From the NCBI RefSeq assembly GCF_030818075.1, contig NZ_JAUSZZ010000001.1, forward strand, positions 3,472,001 to 3,536,000: a stretch of DNA of 64,000 bases. The letters are read 5' to 3'. How positions within the stretch are numbered: the first letter of the stretch is position 1; the number at the start of each line of letters is the position of its first letter. The notes beneath the pieces were generated by a model. The model was given only the letters and a program-made list of their open reading frames with translations, made no database searches and was not told the origin of the DNA. The DNA is from Microbacterium proteolyticum (lineage in GTDB: Bacteria > Actinomycetota > Actinomycetes > Actinomycetales > Microbacteriaceae). The position numbers were made by a program, and so were the translations under genes. Below are positions 10,840 through 18,947 of the stretch, piece after piece.

Positions 10840-11670
10840 ATGGCTTCGTCGACGCCCCCCGCTCCCGCGGTCGCCCTCGTCCCCATGGGCACGGAGGAGA
10901 TCCTCACCGGCGAGGCCGTCGCACTCGACGTGCAGCCCGTCGGCTTCTTCCTCCGAGCCGTCGGAGCGCTCATCGACCTCCTCGTGGGCGCGGCGCTGCT
11001 GGTCGCCGGTGGCGTCCTCCTCGCGCGCATGGTCGGGACCGGGGCACTCCCCGAATCGGCGACCGGAATCGGCGTGATCTCGCTCCTCGTCTTCGTCCTG
11101 GTGGCGGTGCCCACCACGGCCGAGACGCTGTCGCGCGGGCGGAGCCTCGGCCGTTTGGCGGTGGGTGCCCGCATCGTCCGCACGGATGGCGGGGCGGCGG
11201 GCTTCCGTCAGGCGTTGATCCGCGCGCTGGCGGGCGTGCTCGAGCTGTGGTTCACCCTGGGGGCGATCGCCGCGGTCGTCGGTATGTTCACCCCACGGGC
11301 GCAGCGTCTCGGTGACCTGCTGGCCGGCACCGCGAGCGAACGGACTCGCACGCGCCCCCTCCCGTCCGCCGCCCCGGGCCTTCCGGCCGGGCTCGAGACG
11401 TGGGCGGAGGTCGCGGACGTCTCGCGCCTCCCCGACCGCCTCGCCGCCCGGGTGTCGCGGTTCGTGCGGGGTGCCGACGACCTGGAGCCCGCCGCGCGCG
11501 CTCGCGTCGCGGCATCCCTCGCCGATGCGGTCGCCCCCTTCGTCTCCCCTCACCCGGCGGGGGATGCCGAGACCTTCGTGCGAGCCGTGTCCGCCGTTCG
11601 ACGCGACCGCGAGTACCGTGCCCTGATGCTCGAGAACGAGCGCGCCGCGGCACACACCGAGCACGCCTGA
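10840..11670 (+). CDS. RDD family membrane protein
   Basis: 276 residues. The RDD domain (about 30-175) begins with FFLRAVGALIDLLVG (the Arg-Asp pair), has three membrane helices and the conserved GRSLGRLAVGARIVR segment. The remainder is a cytoplasmic tail with no domain I recognise. A later in-frame ATG at 10885 is possible, because the first ATG has no ribosome-binding site and lies 16 nt from the divergent SpoIIM start. Its pairing with SpoIIM and DUF58 genes suggests an envelope role; function unknown. Confidence 0.85.
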   Translation: MASSTPPAPAVALVPMGTEEILTGEAVALDVQPVGFFLRAVGALIDLLVGAALLVAGGVLLARMVGTGALPESATGIGVISLLVFVLVAVPTTAETLSRGRSLGRLAVGARIVRTDGGAAGFRQALIRALAGVLELWFTLGAIAAVVGMFTPRAQRLGDLLAGTASERTRTRPLPSAAPGLPAGLETWAEVADVSRLPDRLAARVSRFVRGADDLEPAARARVAASLADAVAPFVSPHPAGDAETFVRAVSAVRRDREYRALMLENERAAAHTEHA

Positions 11671-11811
11671 TCCCGGCGCTCGGAACGCTGCTCCGACATG
11701 GATGACGCTCCGCGGAGCGCGATCGCGACGGTCCGCCCATCAGATCGGCGGTCGGACCCCCGCCGGCACAGCACGGCCGATGCGAGCGGTCCGGCAGACC
11801 CGATGGCAGCC

Positions 11812-12018
11812 TCAGGCGCGCAGCGTCTCGTGACGCACGACGACCCAGCCCTGGGGGACCGAGAGTCGGTCGGCGTGGATCGCGCACAGATCGTGGGCGT
11901 GCGGGTCGCCCGCACGACCGAGGGGCCCGAGGGCCGCCATCTGGTCGCCGTAGTCGTAGGTGAGGGTGCTCATCGCCTCGCGGGCGCATCCCACCTTCGA
12001 GCAGAGTCTGTCACGCAT
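11812..12018 (-). CDS. DUF3499 family protein
   Basis: A 68-residue actinobacterial protein. It starts RLCSKVGCAREAMSTLTY and contains LGPLGRAGDPHAHDLC and PQGWVVVRHE, the DUF3499 pattern. Cys6, Cys11, Cys45 and His48 (with His40 and His42 nearby) could bind a zinc ion; that is an inference from residue arrangement. It lies in the conserved actinobacterial block with the metallopeptidase-like protein, DUF5719 and WhiB. A TAGGCT box lies 8 nt before the ATG (12027-12032), suggesting a leaderless mRNA. Role unknown. Confidence 0.88.
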   Translation of the reverse strand: MRDRLCSKVGCAREAMSTLTYDYGDQMAALGPLGRAGDPHAHDLCAIHADRLSVPQGWVVVRHETLRA

Positions 12019-12312
12019 CGCGGGTCAGCCTAGTCAGCCCGTCCGATCTCGAGCCGACGCCGCGCCGGTGCGCCCCGACGCGGCGATCGGTCCCGCCGCA
12101 TCCGCAGATCCTCGCCCGCCCCCGCTCCCGGACGCCCGGCCGCCTCCCGCGTCCCGCCCGTGCGCCCCGCGGCATCCCGCACCCCACGAGCACCCGGGTG
12201 CGGCGCGCTCCCCGCCGAGCCGCCATCGCTCGAAGAGGCCGACGACGAATACCCGACGTGGTCCGCGTGCGGGACGGACGCCGCGGCGCACCCGCAACCG
12301 TAAGATGGGCGA
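12019..12312. promoter_or_regulatory. Divergent promoter region, DUF3499 gene / metallopeptidase-like gene
   Basis: This 294-bp gap between divergent starts holds two -10-like boxes: TAGGCT on the minus strand (12027-12032, 8 nt before the DUF3499 ATG) and TAAGAT on the plus strand (12301-12306, 6 nt before the ATG at 12313). No convincing -35 is visible for the second. The rest is C-rich with no coding signal I accept. Confidence 0.55.
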
Positions 12313-12747
12313 ATGATGCGTCGGCGATCCCGCGAAGCACGCTCCGTCGCCCGCCCGTCGCGTCACGGACGCCACGGGCGTGAGAACCGCAGTCCCGTCG
12401 TCCGGCCGCCGCTCCCCCCGCTCGACACGCGCGTCGAGCGTTTCGACATCGCGGTGAGCACCGCAGCGGAGTTCCTTCGCTCGGCCTGGGCCGACCTGCG
12501 CGAGGTGTCGTTCGAGATCGGCATCATGCCACCCGCCGCGGCCACCGGCATCCCGAGATGGACGGTGCTGCGCGACGAGAAGCGCATCATCCTGTACCGC
12601 GTGCCGATCGAGCGCCTCGGGCACCCGCACCAGGACGACGACCTGCACCGTCGCATGATGATCGAGGGCGCGGTGTTCCGAGCGGCCGCGGAGTACCTCG
12701 ACCGCGACCCCTGGGACCTCGGGTCGGAACGCTTCCGCTTCCTCTGA
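12313..12747 (+). CDS. Metallopeptidase (zincin-like) family protein, no HExxH seen
   Basis: 144 residues with a basic, low-complexity N-terminus (about 1-35) and a compact conserved part ending DDLHRRMMIEGAVFRAAAEY and DPWDLG. This resembles the small actinobacterial proteins annotated as metallopeptidase family (Rv3259-like by position beside DUF3499, DUF5719 and WhiB2). The zinc-binding HExxH motif is absent, so peptidase activity is doubtful. The second codon is also ATG; either could start translation. TAAGAT 6 nt upstream suggests leaderless expression. Confidence 0.75.
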   Translation: MMRRRSREARSVARPSRHGRHGRENRSPVVRPPLPPLDTRVERFDIAVSTAAEFLRSAWADLREVSFEIGIMPPAAATGIPRWTVLRDEKRIILYRVPIERLGHPHQDDDLHRRMMIEGAVFRAAAEYLDRDPWDLGSERFRFL

Positions 12748-12795
12748 GCCGGCCTCCCGCCGCGCGAGTGCGGCATCCGGATCGGAGAGGGACTC

Positions 12796-14187
12796 TCAGG
12801 GCAGAACCGTCACCGCCGCCGCCGCGGCATCGGCCGGCCAGAGCGGGTACGACGCCAGGGCCGACGCGCCCGCGTAGGTGACCGCTGCGCGGACCGGCCC
12901 CGTCGTCTCGAGGCGGTAGACACCGTCGCCGACCGGCACCGAGACGCTCATGCCCGCGGCGACCGTCGCCGACACGGGGGTGCCCCCCTCGACGGGGGTC
13001 AGGGTCACGGCCGCCTCGGTCGCGCCGCCCGCGAGCACCACCGTCGCGCCCGCGCCCGGCGCCACGGCGACGAGGCTCGGTTCGACGATCTCCGGGGACG
13101 CGGCGTACCAGGCGAAGTCGGCGCCCTCGCCGAAGCCCGTCGTGGACCATGTCGCGCCGACGATCGGAGCGCCGGCCGTCGCCTCGACGGTGTAGGCGCC
13201 CGCCGCGATTCCGGAGAGGTCGAGCGAGGTGGGCAGTCCGGCCGTGAGGGCGATCTCGACCGGGGCGGGAGCGGTGCCGACGGCATCCACGGGGACGAGG
13301 GTGACGGTCGCGGTCGTGTCGGCACCCGGAGCCAACAGGCGCAGCAGGGTGCCGGCCTGGCCCGCCGCGGTCTCGATCACCTGCACGCCGGGCATCACCA
13401 GCCGCGTATCGGCCTGCGCGGTGGGCGCCACCTGCTCGACGCCGCCGGGCAGCAGCACGCGGGTGAGGCTCGCCTGGAGGGCGGCGTGCACCGGTGCACC
13501 GGACGACACGACACGGACGACCGGGCTCTCCTCGCCCAGGAGAAGGCCCGCCAGCGGAACGATACGTCGTTCACCCGCCGGGACCACGATGTTCTGCCCG
13601 CTGGGCGGTGTCGCCACCCCCTGCGCTCCGTACACCGACAGCTGCACCGTCGCCGGCACGCTGCCCGGATTGGCGAGCTCGATGAGATCGTTGGCGCCCG
13701 TGGTGCTCGCCCCGCCGACGAGCCACGACTCCGCCAGCGGCGGGCGGCACGCGGACGCCGCGAAGCCGACCAGGTCGTCGGACGCGGCAGTCGCCGAGGT
13801 CGCCGCGGCGATCGCAGTCGGCGCCCCGTCGCGCGGGGCAGCGCTCAGCACGGGCGCATCGCCGTCGGAGGAACCGGTCGCCCCGCTCAGGGATCCCGTC
13901 GAGGCGGCGGCGTCCGCGGGACCGCTGACGATGTCGGATGCCGCTGCCGCGCTCAGGCCACTCGCCGAGTCGGCGCTGCGCCCGAGCGCCAGGAGCGGGC
14001 CGTCGCACGCCAACACGGTGTCGCTGGGCGCCGGAGTGGTCTGCAGGCGCACCGGCTCGGCGGTGTACTGCGGCCACGGGGCGGCGATCGCGGCGACCGT
14101 GCCGACGACGGCCGCGGCCGCGACGGCGGCGCCGGCCACCAAGCGGGCGCTCGTGGCGGCGTAGCGGACGAGACGGCGATCGCTCAT
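12796..14187 (-). CDS. DUF5719 family secreted/membrane-anchored protein
   Basis: 463 residues. One membrane helix near the N-terminus (about residues 13-38, after an Arg-rich start) anchors a large extracytoplasmic Ala/Val/Thr/Pro-rich part made of beta-rich repeats, such as ELANPGSVPATVQLSVYG and NIVVPAGERRIVPL. The pattern fits DUF5719, conserved in actinobacteria directly after a large membrane glycosyltransferase. Here the ATG overlaps that gene's stop (ATGA), so they probably act together at the membrane. Function is unknown. Confidence 0.82.
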   Translation of the reverse strand: MSDRRLVRYAATSARLVAGAAVAAAAVVGTVAAIAAPWPQYTAEPVRLQTTPAPSDTVLACDGPLLALGRSADSASGLSAAAASDIVSGPADAAASTGSLSGATGSSDGDAPVLSAAPRDGAPTAIAAATSATAASDDLVGFAASACRPPLAESWLVGGASTTGANDLIELANPGSVPATVQLSVYGAQGVATPPSGQNIVVPAGERRIVPLAGLLLGEESPVVRVVSSGAPVHAALQASLTRVLLPGGVEQVAPTAQADTRLVMPGVQVIETAAGQAGTLLRLLAPGADTTATVTLVPVDAVGTAPAPVEIALTAGLPTSLDLSGIAAGAYTVEATAGAPIVGATWSTTGFGEGADFAWYAASPEIVEPSLVAVAPGAGATVVLAGGATEAAVTLTPVEGGTPVSATVAAGMSVSVPVGDGVYRLETTGPVRAAVTYAGASALASYPLWPADAAAAAVTVLP

Positions 14188-17024
14188 CGCGCACCTCCCG
14201 GGTTCGGCCCGACGATTCGCGGGGTGCGCCGCGCCACGCGCCGCGAGGCGGCGGTGGGGACGGCCAGCAGAAGGGCGACGAGGAGCACCCCGAGGGAGCC
14301 GAGAGCCACGAGCCGCTGCAGCCCCGCGCGGTGGTCGTCGAGCGGTGCGCGCGGGGTGATGTCGGTGTTCACGCGCCAGAGGTCGCCGCGGGAGGTCGCC
14401 CCCACCGGGTCGAGCATCTCGCGCTGGTCGAGTGACGTCGCCGCGCCGAGCCGGTCGCCGAGGATGACATCACCCTCGGCCGCCGGCGCGGATTCGAGCA
14501 GGACGAAGCCGATACCCCGCTCGGCCAGGCGCGCGACGACATCGTCGGCGGAGGGCGAGACGAGGTCGACGGCGAGCGACGCGAGTTGACGGTCCTGGTC
14601 GTCGGCGGAGGTGCGCGTGGCGTCGATCGTGCTCTGTCCCGACAGCGTGGCGCTCCCGCCCCACACGACCTGCACCCGGAGGCCGTCACTGCGCGGGTCC
14701 AGCACGAGGGTGCCGATGGCGAGGGAGCCGCGGCCCTCGGCCGCGACGAAGGCCGGGAGGGTGGAGACGGGACCGTTGGTGAGCACCGAGCGGTCACCGC
14801 CGTCCGTGATCTGCGCGGCCAGGGCCGGGGCGACGGCGACGGCCAGCGCCAGGACGGCGGCGAGACCGCCGATCGGCCGCAGGACGCGGGCGCGGTCGGG
14901 GATCCCGGCATCCAGGGCGACGACGGCCGCCCCCACCAGTCCCACCCACGCCAGACTCAGGCCGGAGCCCGGCCACAGCGACACGGCCGCGGAGTCCCGG
15001 AACGACACGGCGATGCCGACGGCGGCGAACGCGGTCGCCAGGCCCGTCACGGCGATGACGATGAGACCGGATGCCGCGACCCACCGCGGCGTCAGCACCG
15101 ACAGCACCGCGAGGACGGCGAGGGGCGCCACGAGCAGGCCCACCCACCACACGGGCTGGCCGAGCAGGCTCGCCCATCCTCCCGGGTCGGAGGTCGGGAA
15201 CCCCGCGGCCAGGAGTGCCCGGCCGATCGGATCGGCCGAGACCTCGGCGCCCGCGAACGGCACGCCGGGGTCGGCGACCAGGCCCCAGGCGTTGCCGGCC
15301 CGCACCTGCGACCACACCAGCGGGGCGAAGATCACCGCTGAGGGGATCATGAGCCAGACCACGCGGGCGACGCCGCGGCCGGCGACGAGGGCGACCACCA
15401 CGAGAGCGGCGCACCAGAGCACGACCGCCGCCGGGGCCAGCGACGGCGCGCACGCGAGCACGGCCGCCAGGATGACGGATGCCGCGCCGGCCGGCGCCCA
15501 CGAGCGGTGCGCGACGCTGGCGGCGAAGAAGAGCCACGGCAGCAGCAGGTGCGCGAGAACGGCGGCCGGCCGTCCCTCGACGAGGGCCGCGACGAAGGTC
15601 GGTGCGAGCGCCCACGCCACCGCGGCGATGATGCGCAGCGGCGAGGACTCGGTGACGCGGGTCGCGGCGAACCATCCGCCGAGCACGGCGAGCGGCAGAG
15701 CCAGGACCCACAGCGCCACGAACGCGCGCGACGGATCGCCGGGCGACAGCGTGCCCACCAGCGCGACGACCGCAGAGAACGGATCGGCGGGGCCCACGGC
15801 GTCCAGGCCGAGAGGGCGCTGCCCCCATGCGGCGTCCTGCCAGAGCTGAGCGACGTTCGCGCGCAACGGCGCGAGGGCCCCTCCCCCCAGCACCGGCCAC
15901 GCCAGAAGCGGCGCGAACAGAGCAATCGAGACGGCGAGGGCGCCGAGGACCGCCCACGCGCCGCCGCCGACGAAGAAGTGCAACTCGCTGCGGACGGGCG
16001 CATCCGGATCGCCGATGTCCCCCTGCCAGCGCGTGCGCATCTCGGCGCGGGAGACGCGAAGCGGTGCGATCCGCGACCACCCGACATCACGGACGGAGCG
16101 GATGCGGCGGCGCGCGCGGGCGACGGCCGCCGGACGGGCCATCACGAGCAGCGTCGCGCCCCACTCGGGGAGCACCCGGTACGGCATCTTCGTCACGAGG
16201 TGCGCGAACGTGCGCCACAGCGCGAGGGGGAGGAACGACAGCCAGTGCAGCGGGACGGCGGGGGCGGGGGCGTAGACGAGGCGTCGGTGCAGCTGCGCGG
16301 TGCGCGTCGCGAACGCCCGCCGGCGGGCCCGCCGGCGACCACGGGCCATCGCCGCGACGCCGTCGCCCGCCACCGCCACGCGGGCGGATGGGACCACCGC
16401 GACGAGACGGCCCGCGAGGCGCGCGCGCACACCCAGGTCGAGCCCTTCGTCGGCACCGCCGAGGGCGGGATCGAGCCCGCCGAGCGCCGCCCAGGCGTCG
16501 CGGCGGACCAGGATGCCACGCACGTCGGAACCGAGGACGTCGGAGTCGCGGTCGCGCTGGCCCTGGTCGAGCTCGCCGGCGGCGAGTTCGACGGTGCCGC
16601 CGTAGCGGTTCATGCTGACGCCCAACGAGCGGATGATGTCGCGGTCGTCCCAGTCCACGAGTTTCGGCGCGGCGATCACCAGGGGAGGCGAGAGTTCGAG
16701 GGCGCCGGCGAGACGCACGAGTGCATCCGGGTCGGGGGCGGTGTCCTGCGCGAGGAGCCAGACCGCGTCGCCGGTGAGGCGGGGCGTGGCCAGAGCCGTG
16801 GCCGCGGCGAACGGCGTGCCGGCCGAGGCCGTGATGACGCCTTCCGCGCCGGATTCGGCGGCGAGCCGCGTGAGCTCCGCGTCCGGACCGCACAGCACGA
16901 TGGTCAGCGCGTCGACGGGGCGCGTCTGCGCCGAGAGCGCGGCGAGGGTTCGTTCCAGATGGTTCGCCGCGGGGGTGCGTCCTTCGGGACGCACGACGAG
17001 GATGGCGTGTACACGGTCGGGCAT
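14184..17024 (-). CDS. Large membrane glycosyltransferase: GT2 domain plus polytopic C-terminus
   Basis: 946 residues. The first ~330 form a GT2-type fold (opening HAILVVRPEGR, then LIVLCGPDAEL-like and the acceptor loop GGADEGLDLGVRARL). From about 345 to 860 there are roughly twelve hydrophobic helices, followed by a loop and a final helix. The organisation suggests use of a polyprenyl-linked or nucleotide sugar and transfer at or across the membrane. It is part of the conserved block with DUF5719 and WhiB2 and probably builds a core envelope glycan. A TAGGCT box (17035-17040) lies 10 nt before the ATG. Sugar and acceptor unknown. Confidence 0.82.
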   Translation of the reverse strand: MPDRVHAILVVRPEGRTPAANHLERTLAALSAQTRPVDALTIVLCGPDAELTRLAAESGAEGVITASAGTPFAAATALATPRLTGDAVWLLAQDTAPDPDALVRLAGALELSPPLVIAAPKLVDWDDRDIIRSLGVSMNRYGGTVELAAGELDQGQRDRDSDVLGSDVRGILVRRDAWAALGGLDPALGGADEGLDLGVRARLAGRLVAVVPSARVAVAGDGVAAMARGRRRARRRAFATRTAQLHRRLVYAPAPAVPLHWLSFLPLALWRTFAHLVTKMPYRVLPEWGATLLVMARPAAVARARRRIRSVRDVGWSRIAPLRVSRAEMRTRWQGDIGDPDAPVRSELHFFVGGGAWAVLGALAVSIALFAPLLAWPVLGGGALAPLRANVAQLWQDAAWGQRPLGLDAVGPADPFSAVVALVGTLSPGDPSRAFVALWVLALPLAVLGGWFAATRVTESSPLRIIAAVAWALAPTFVAALVEGRPAAVLAHLLLPWLFFAASVAHRSWAPAGAASVILAAVLACAPSLAPAAVVLWCAALVVVALVAGRGVARVVWLMIPSAVIFAPLVWSQVRAGNAWGLVADPGVPFAGAEVSADPIGRALLAAGFPTSDPGGWASLLGQPVWWVGLLVAPLAVLAVLSVLTPRWVAASGLIVIAVTGLATAFAAVGIAVSFRDSAAVSLWPGSGLSLAWVGLVGAAVVALDAGIPDRARVLRPIGGLAAVLALAVAVAPALAAQITDGGDRSVLTNGPVSTLPAFVAAEGRGSLAIGTLVLDPRSDGLRVQVVWGGSATLSGQSTIDATRTSADDQDRQLASLAVDLVSPSADDVVARLAERGIGFVLLESAPAAEGDVILGDRLGAATSLDQREMLDPVGATSRGDLWRVNTDITPRAPLDDHRAGLQRLVALGSLGVLLVALLLAVPTAASRRVARRTPRIVGPNPGGAR

Positions 17025-17106
17025 GACGCGGATCAGCCTAAGTCTGCTCCGGGTGGATCACGGACGCCGCGCCGTCGGGCGCCGGATCGCTCCGCGGATG
17101 CCCGGT

Positions 17107-17430
17107 TCAGGCCCGACGCTTGAGTTTGCGACGCTCGCGTTCGCTGAGACCGCCCCAGATGCCGAACCGTTCGTCGTTCTGCAAGGCGTACTCGAGGCAC
17201 TCGCTCTTGACGTCGCACGAGGTGCAGATGCGCTTGGCGTCGCGCGTGGAGCCGCCCTTCTCAGGGAAGAACGCCTCGGGGTCGGTCTGCGAGCACAGCG
17301 CGTCGGTCTGCCAGGCGAGGGTGTTCTCTTCGGCGGCGTCGATGTCGCGGCGCACACCGGGAACGCCGAGGTCGACCGGGTCTACGAACCAGTTGTCCGG
17401 AACACCGGACCGGTACTGCGACGTCGCCAT
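17107..17430 (-). CDS. whiB2: WhiB family iron-sulfur transcription regulator (WhiB2/WhmD-like)
   Basis: 107 residues. The four cluster-binding cysteines are Cys46, Cys69, Cys72 and Cys78 (C-X22-C-X2-C-X5-C), followed by the turn GIWGG (90-94) and a basic DNA-binding tail RERRKLKRRA. The position beside manA and the DUF3499/metallopeptidase/DUF5719 block matches the whiB2 neighbourhood of mycobacteria, where WhiB2 (WhmD) is needed for septation. The start at 17430 has a very strong ribosome site, GGGGGAGGAT; a longer frame upstream lacks one. Subfamily assignment rests on context and the tail. Confidence 0.9.
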   Translation of the reverse strand: MATSQYRSGVPDNWFVDPVDLGVPGVRRDIDAAEENTLAWQTDALCSQTDPEAFFPEKGGSTRDAKRICTSCDVKSECLEYALQNDERFGIWGGLSERERRKLKRRA

Positions 17431-17482
17431 ATCATCCTCCCCCTCGTCTGAGCCCCTATGACGCGGCTTGCGCGTGTAGATA

Positions 17483-17511
17483 ATTACACCCGTGTGATTC
17501 GGATTGGTCAA
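17483..17511 (-). promoter_or_regulatory. whiB2 promoter, near-consensus -35/-10
   Basis: On the minus strand TTGACC (17506-17511), a 17-nt spacer and TGTAAT (17483-17488) make a classic housekeeping-sigma promoter, one of the few in this window. The start codon is about 46 nt past the likely transcription start. Two short inverted repeats overlap it: ACACccGTGT (17486-17495) across the spacer/-10 edge and GTGTA-N6-TACAC (17474-17489) over -10 and +1. These are plausible operators for a dimeric regulator. Confidence 0.75.
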
Positions 17512-17718
17512 GTCGCGGATCGTAAACCCTCAAGGCCGAGGTGAACCTTCAGGACCCGCTTCGGCGTGTCGCGCTCGGGCATGTCGCTCGTGGTGCCGCC
17601 GGGGGACGACACGCCCGTGCCTGGCGCGGCCGGCCGGAGCCGGGAGTCGACCGCCGCCCGACCGAGCCCGGCCTCTCCGCCGGTGCGCCGCCGCGCAGCC
17701 TGCTCGCGCGCGGACCCC

Positions 17719-18885
17719 TCAGGCCCCCGGCATGGCGACGAAGACCTCGCCCGCACCATCGCTCGTCAGCGGCGACTCCTCCGGCGTGATGAGCGCGGCC
17801 TGCCCGGGCGCGAGCGTCACGGCCGCGCCCGAGGCGCCCGTCACGGTTGCGCTCCCGGCCACGCCGAGCGCGATCGAGATCCCGTTCAGCTCGAGGTTCG
17901 CCGCCTCCCCCGCCCCGAGGCGGCCCAGCGCGAAGTCGGCGATACCGGGGGCGAACACCTCGGCCCCCTCCCCCGCCGGGGTGGCCCGCAGGTAGGGCGG
18001 CTCGGCCGGGCGGAAGTCCACGAGCGCGAGCAGCTCGGCCACGTCGATGTGCTTGGGCGTCAGACCGCCGCGCAGCACGTTGTCGCTCGCGGCCATGATC
18101 TCGACGCCCAATCCTGCGACGTACGCGTGCAGCACGCCCGCGGGGACGAAGATCGCTTCGCCGCGGCGCAACTCCACGAGGTTCATCAGGAGGGCGACCA
18201 CGATGCCGGGGTCGGACGGATACGCCGTGTGCAGGGATCGCGTCAGCTCGAGTTCGGCCGCGAACTCGGCGGAGTCGGTGGATGCCGCGGCATCCACGAT
18301 CTGCGCGATCTCGGCCGCATCGGCCTCGCCGAGAAGCCACCCGATCGTCCGGCGCAGCGCGGCGGCGGCGTCGTCGGTCGCGAGGTGTGCACGCAGCGTC
18401 CGGACTGCCGGCGCGTCGCCGAGGGCGTCCACCAGCGCGCGGGTGCGCACGATGTCACGCAGCCCGGCCAGCGCGGTGAACGTCTCGCTCAGGGCGACGA
18501 TGACCTCGGGCTTGTGGTTGTCGTCCTTGTAGTTGCGCGAACCCGCGTCGCGCGGGACGCCCGCGGCCTCCTCGCGCGCGAAGCCCTCGACCGCCTGCTC
18601 CTTCGACGGGTGCACCTGGATCGACAGCGGCGCGCCTGCGGCCAGGAGCTTCAGCAGGTACGGCAGCTTCGCGGGCAGCTCGTCGTGTGCGGCGGCGGCG
18701 GCCGGAAGCCACGCGTCGAGGGTCCGATCCGTGCCGTCGTGCACCGCGGAGGGCGAACCGGGGTGGTCCCCGAACCAGATCTCCGCCTCCGGGGCGCCGC
18801 TGGGCTCGCGCCCCTCGAGGTCGGCGATGAGCGTCGGGCTGCCCCAGGCGTAGTCGCGGGGGGTGTTCGAGATCGCAACAATCAC
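17719..18885 (-). CDS. manA: Mannose-6-phosphate isomerase, class I
   Basis: 388 residues. Interconverts fructose-6-phosphate and mannose-6-phosphate, feeding GDP-mannose for mannosylated lipids and glycans. The cupin-type zinc enzyme shows PRDYAWGSPTLIAD at the N-terminus, EIWFGDHPGSPS, PLSIQVHPSKEQA (metal-site Gln-His), DDNHKPEVIVAL (the family's NHKPE, with Glu) and IFVPAGVLHAYV. Translation starts at a GTG with TAGGCT 7 nt before it (18893-18898), so the mRNA is probably leaderless. It sits 63 nt from the divergent Wzy-like gene. Confidence 0.95.
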   Translation of the reverse strand: MIVAISNTPRDYAWGSPTLIADLEGREPSGAPEAEIWFGDHPGSPSAVHDGTDRTLDAWLPAAAAAHDELPAKLPYLLKLLAAGAPLSIQVHPSKEQAVEGFAREEAAGVPRDAGSRNYKDDNHKPEVIVALSETFTALAGLRDIVRTRALVDALGDAPAVRTLRAHLATDDAAAALRRTIGWLLGEADAAEIAQIVDAAASTDSAEFAAELELTRSLHTAYPSDPGIVVALLMNLVELRRGEAIFVPAGVLHAYVAGLGVEIMAASDNVLRGGLTPKHIDVAELLALVDFRPAEPPYLRATPAGEGAEVFAPGIADFALGRLGAGEAANLELNGISIALGVAGSATVTGASGAAVTLAPGQAALITPEESPLTSDGAGEVFVAMPGA

Positions 18886-18947
18886 GGGCGTCAGCCTACT
18901 GGGGCCCCCGGACGCCGTCCGATGCCGACCGGTAGCCTGAACCCATC
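18886..18947. promoter_or_regulatory. Compact divergent promoter, manA / Wzy-like gene
   Basis: Within 62 bp there are two facing -10-like boxes: TAGGCT on the minus strand (18893-18898, 7 nt before the manA GTG) and TAGCCT on the plus strand (18933-18938, 9 nt before the ATG at 18948). Neither gene has a ribosome-binding site, which fits leaderless transcripts from both. Confidence 0.6.

Noticed and set aside
17431..17511. Longer WhiB reading frame starting at 17511
   Set aside because: The extra residues would be encoded by the promoter itself (TTGACC/TGTAAT); ATG 17430 has a very strong ribosome site.
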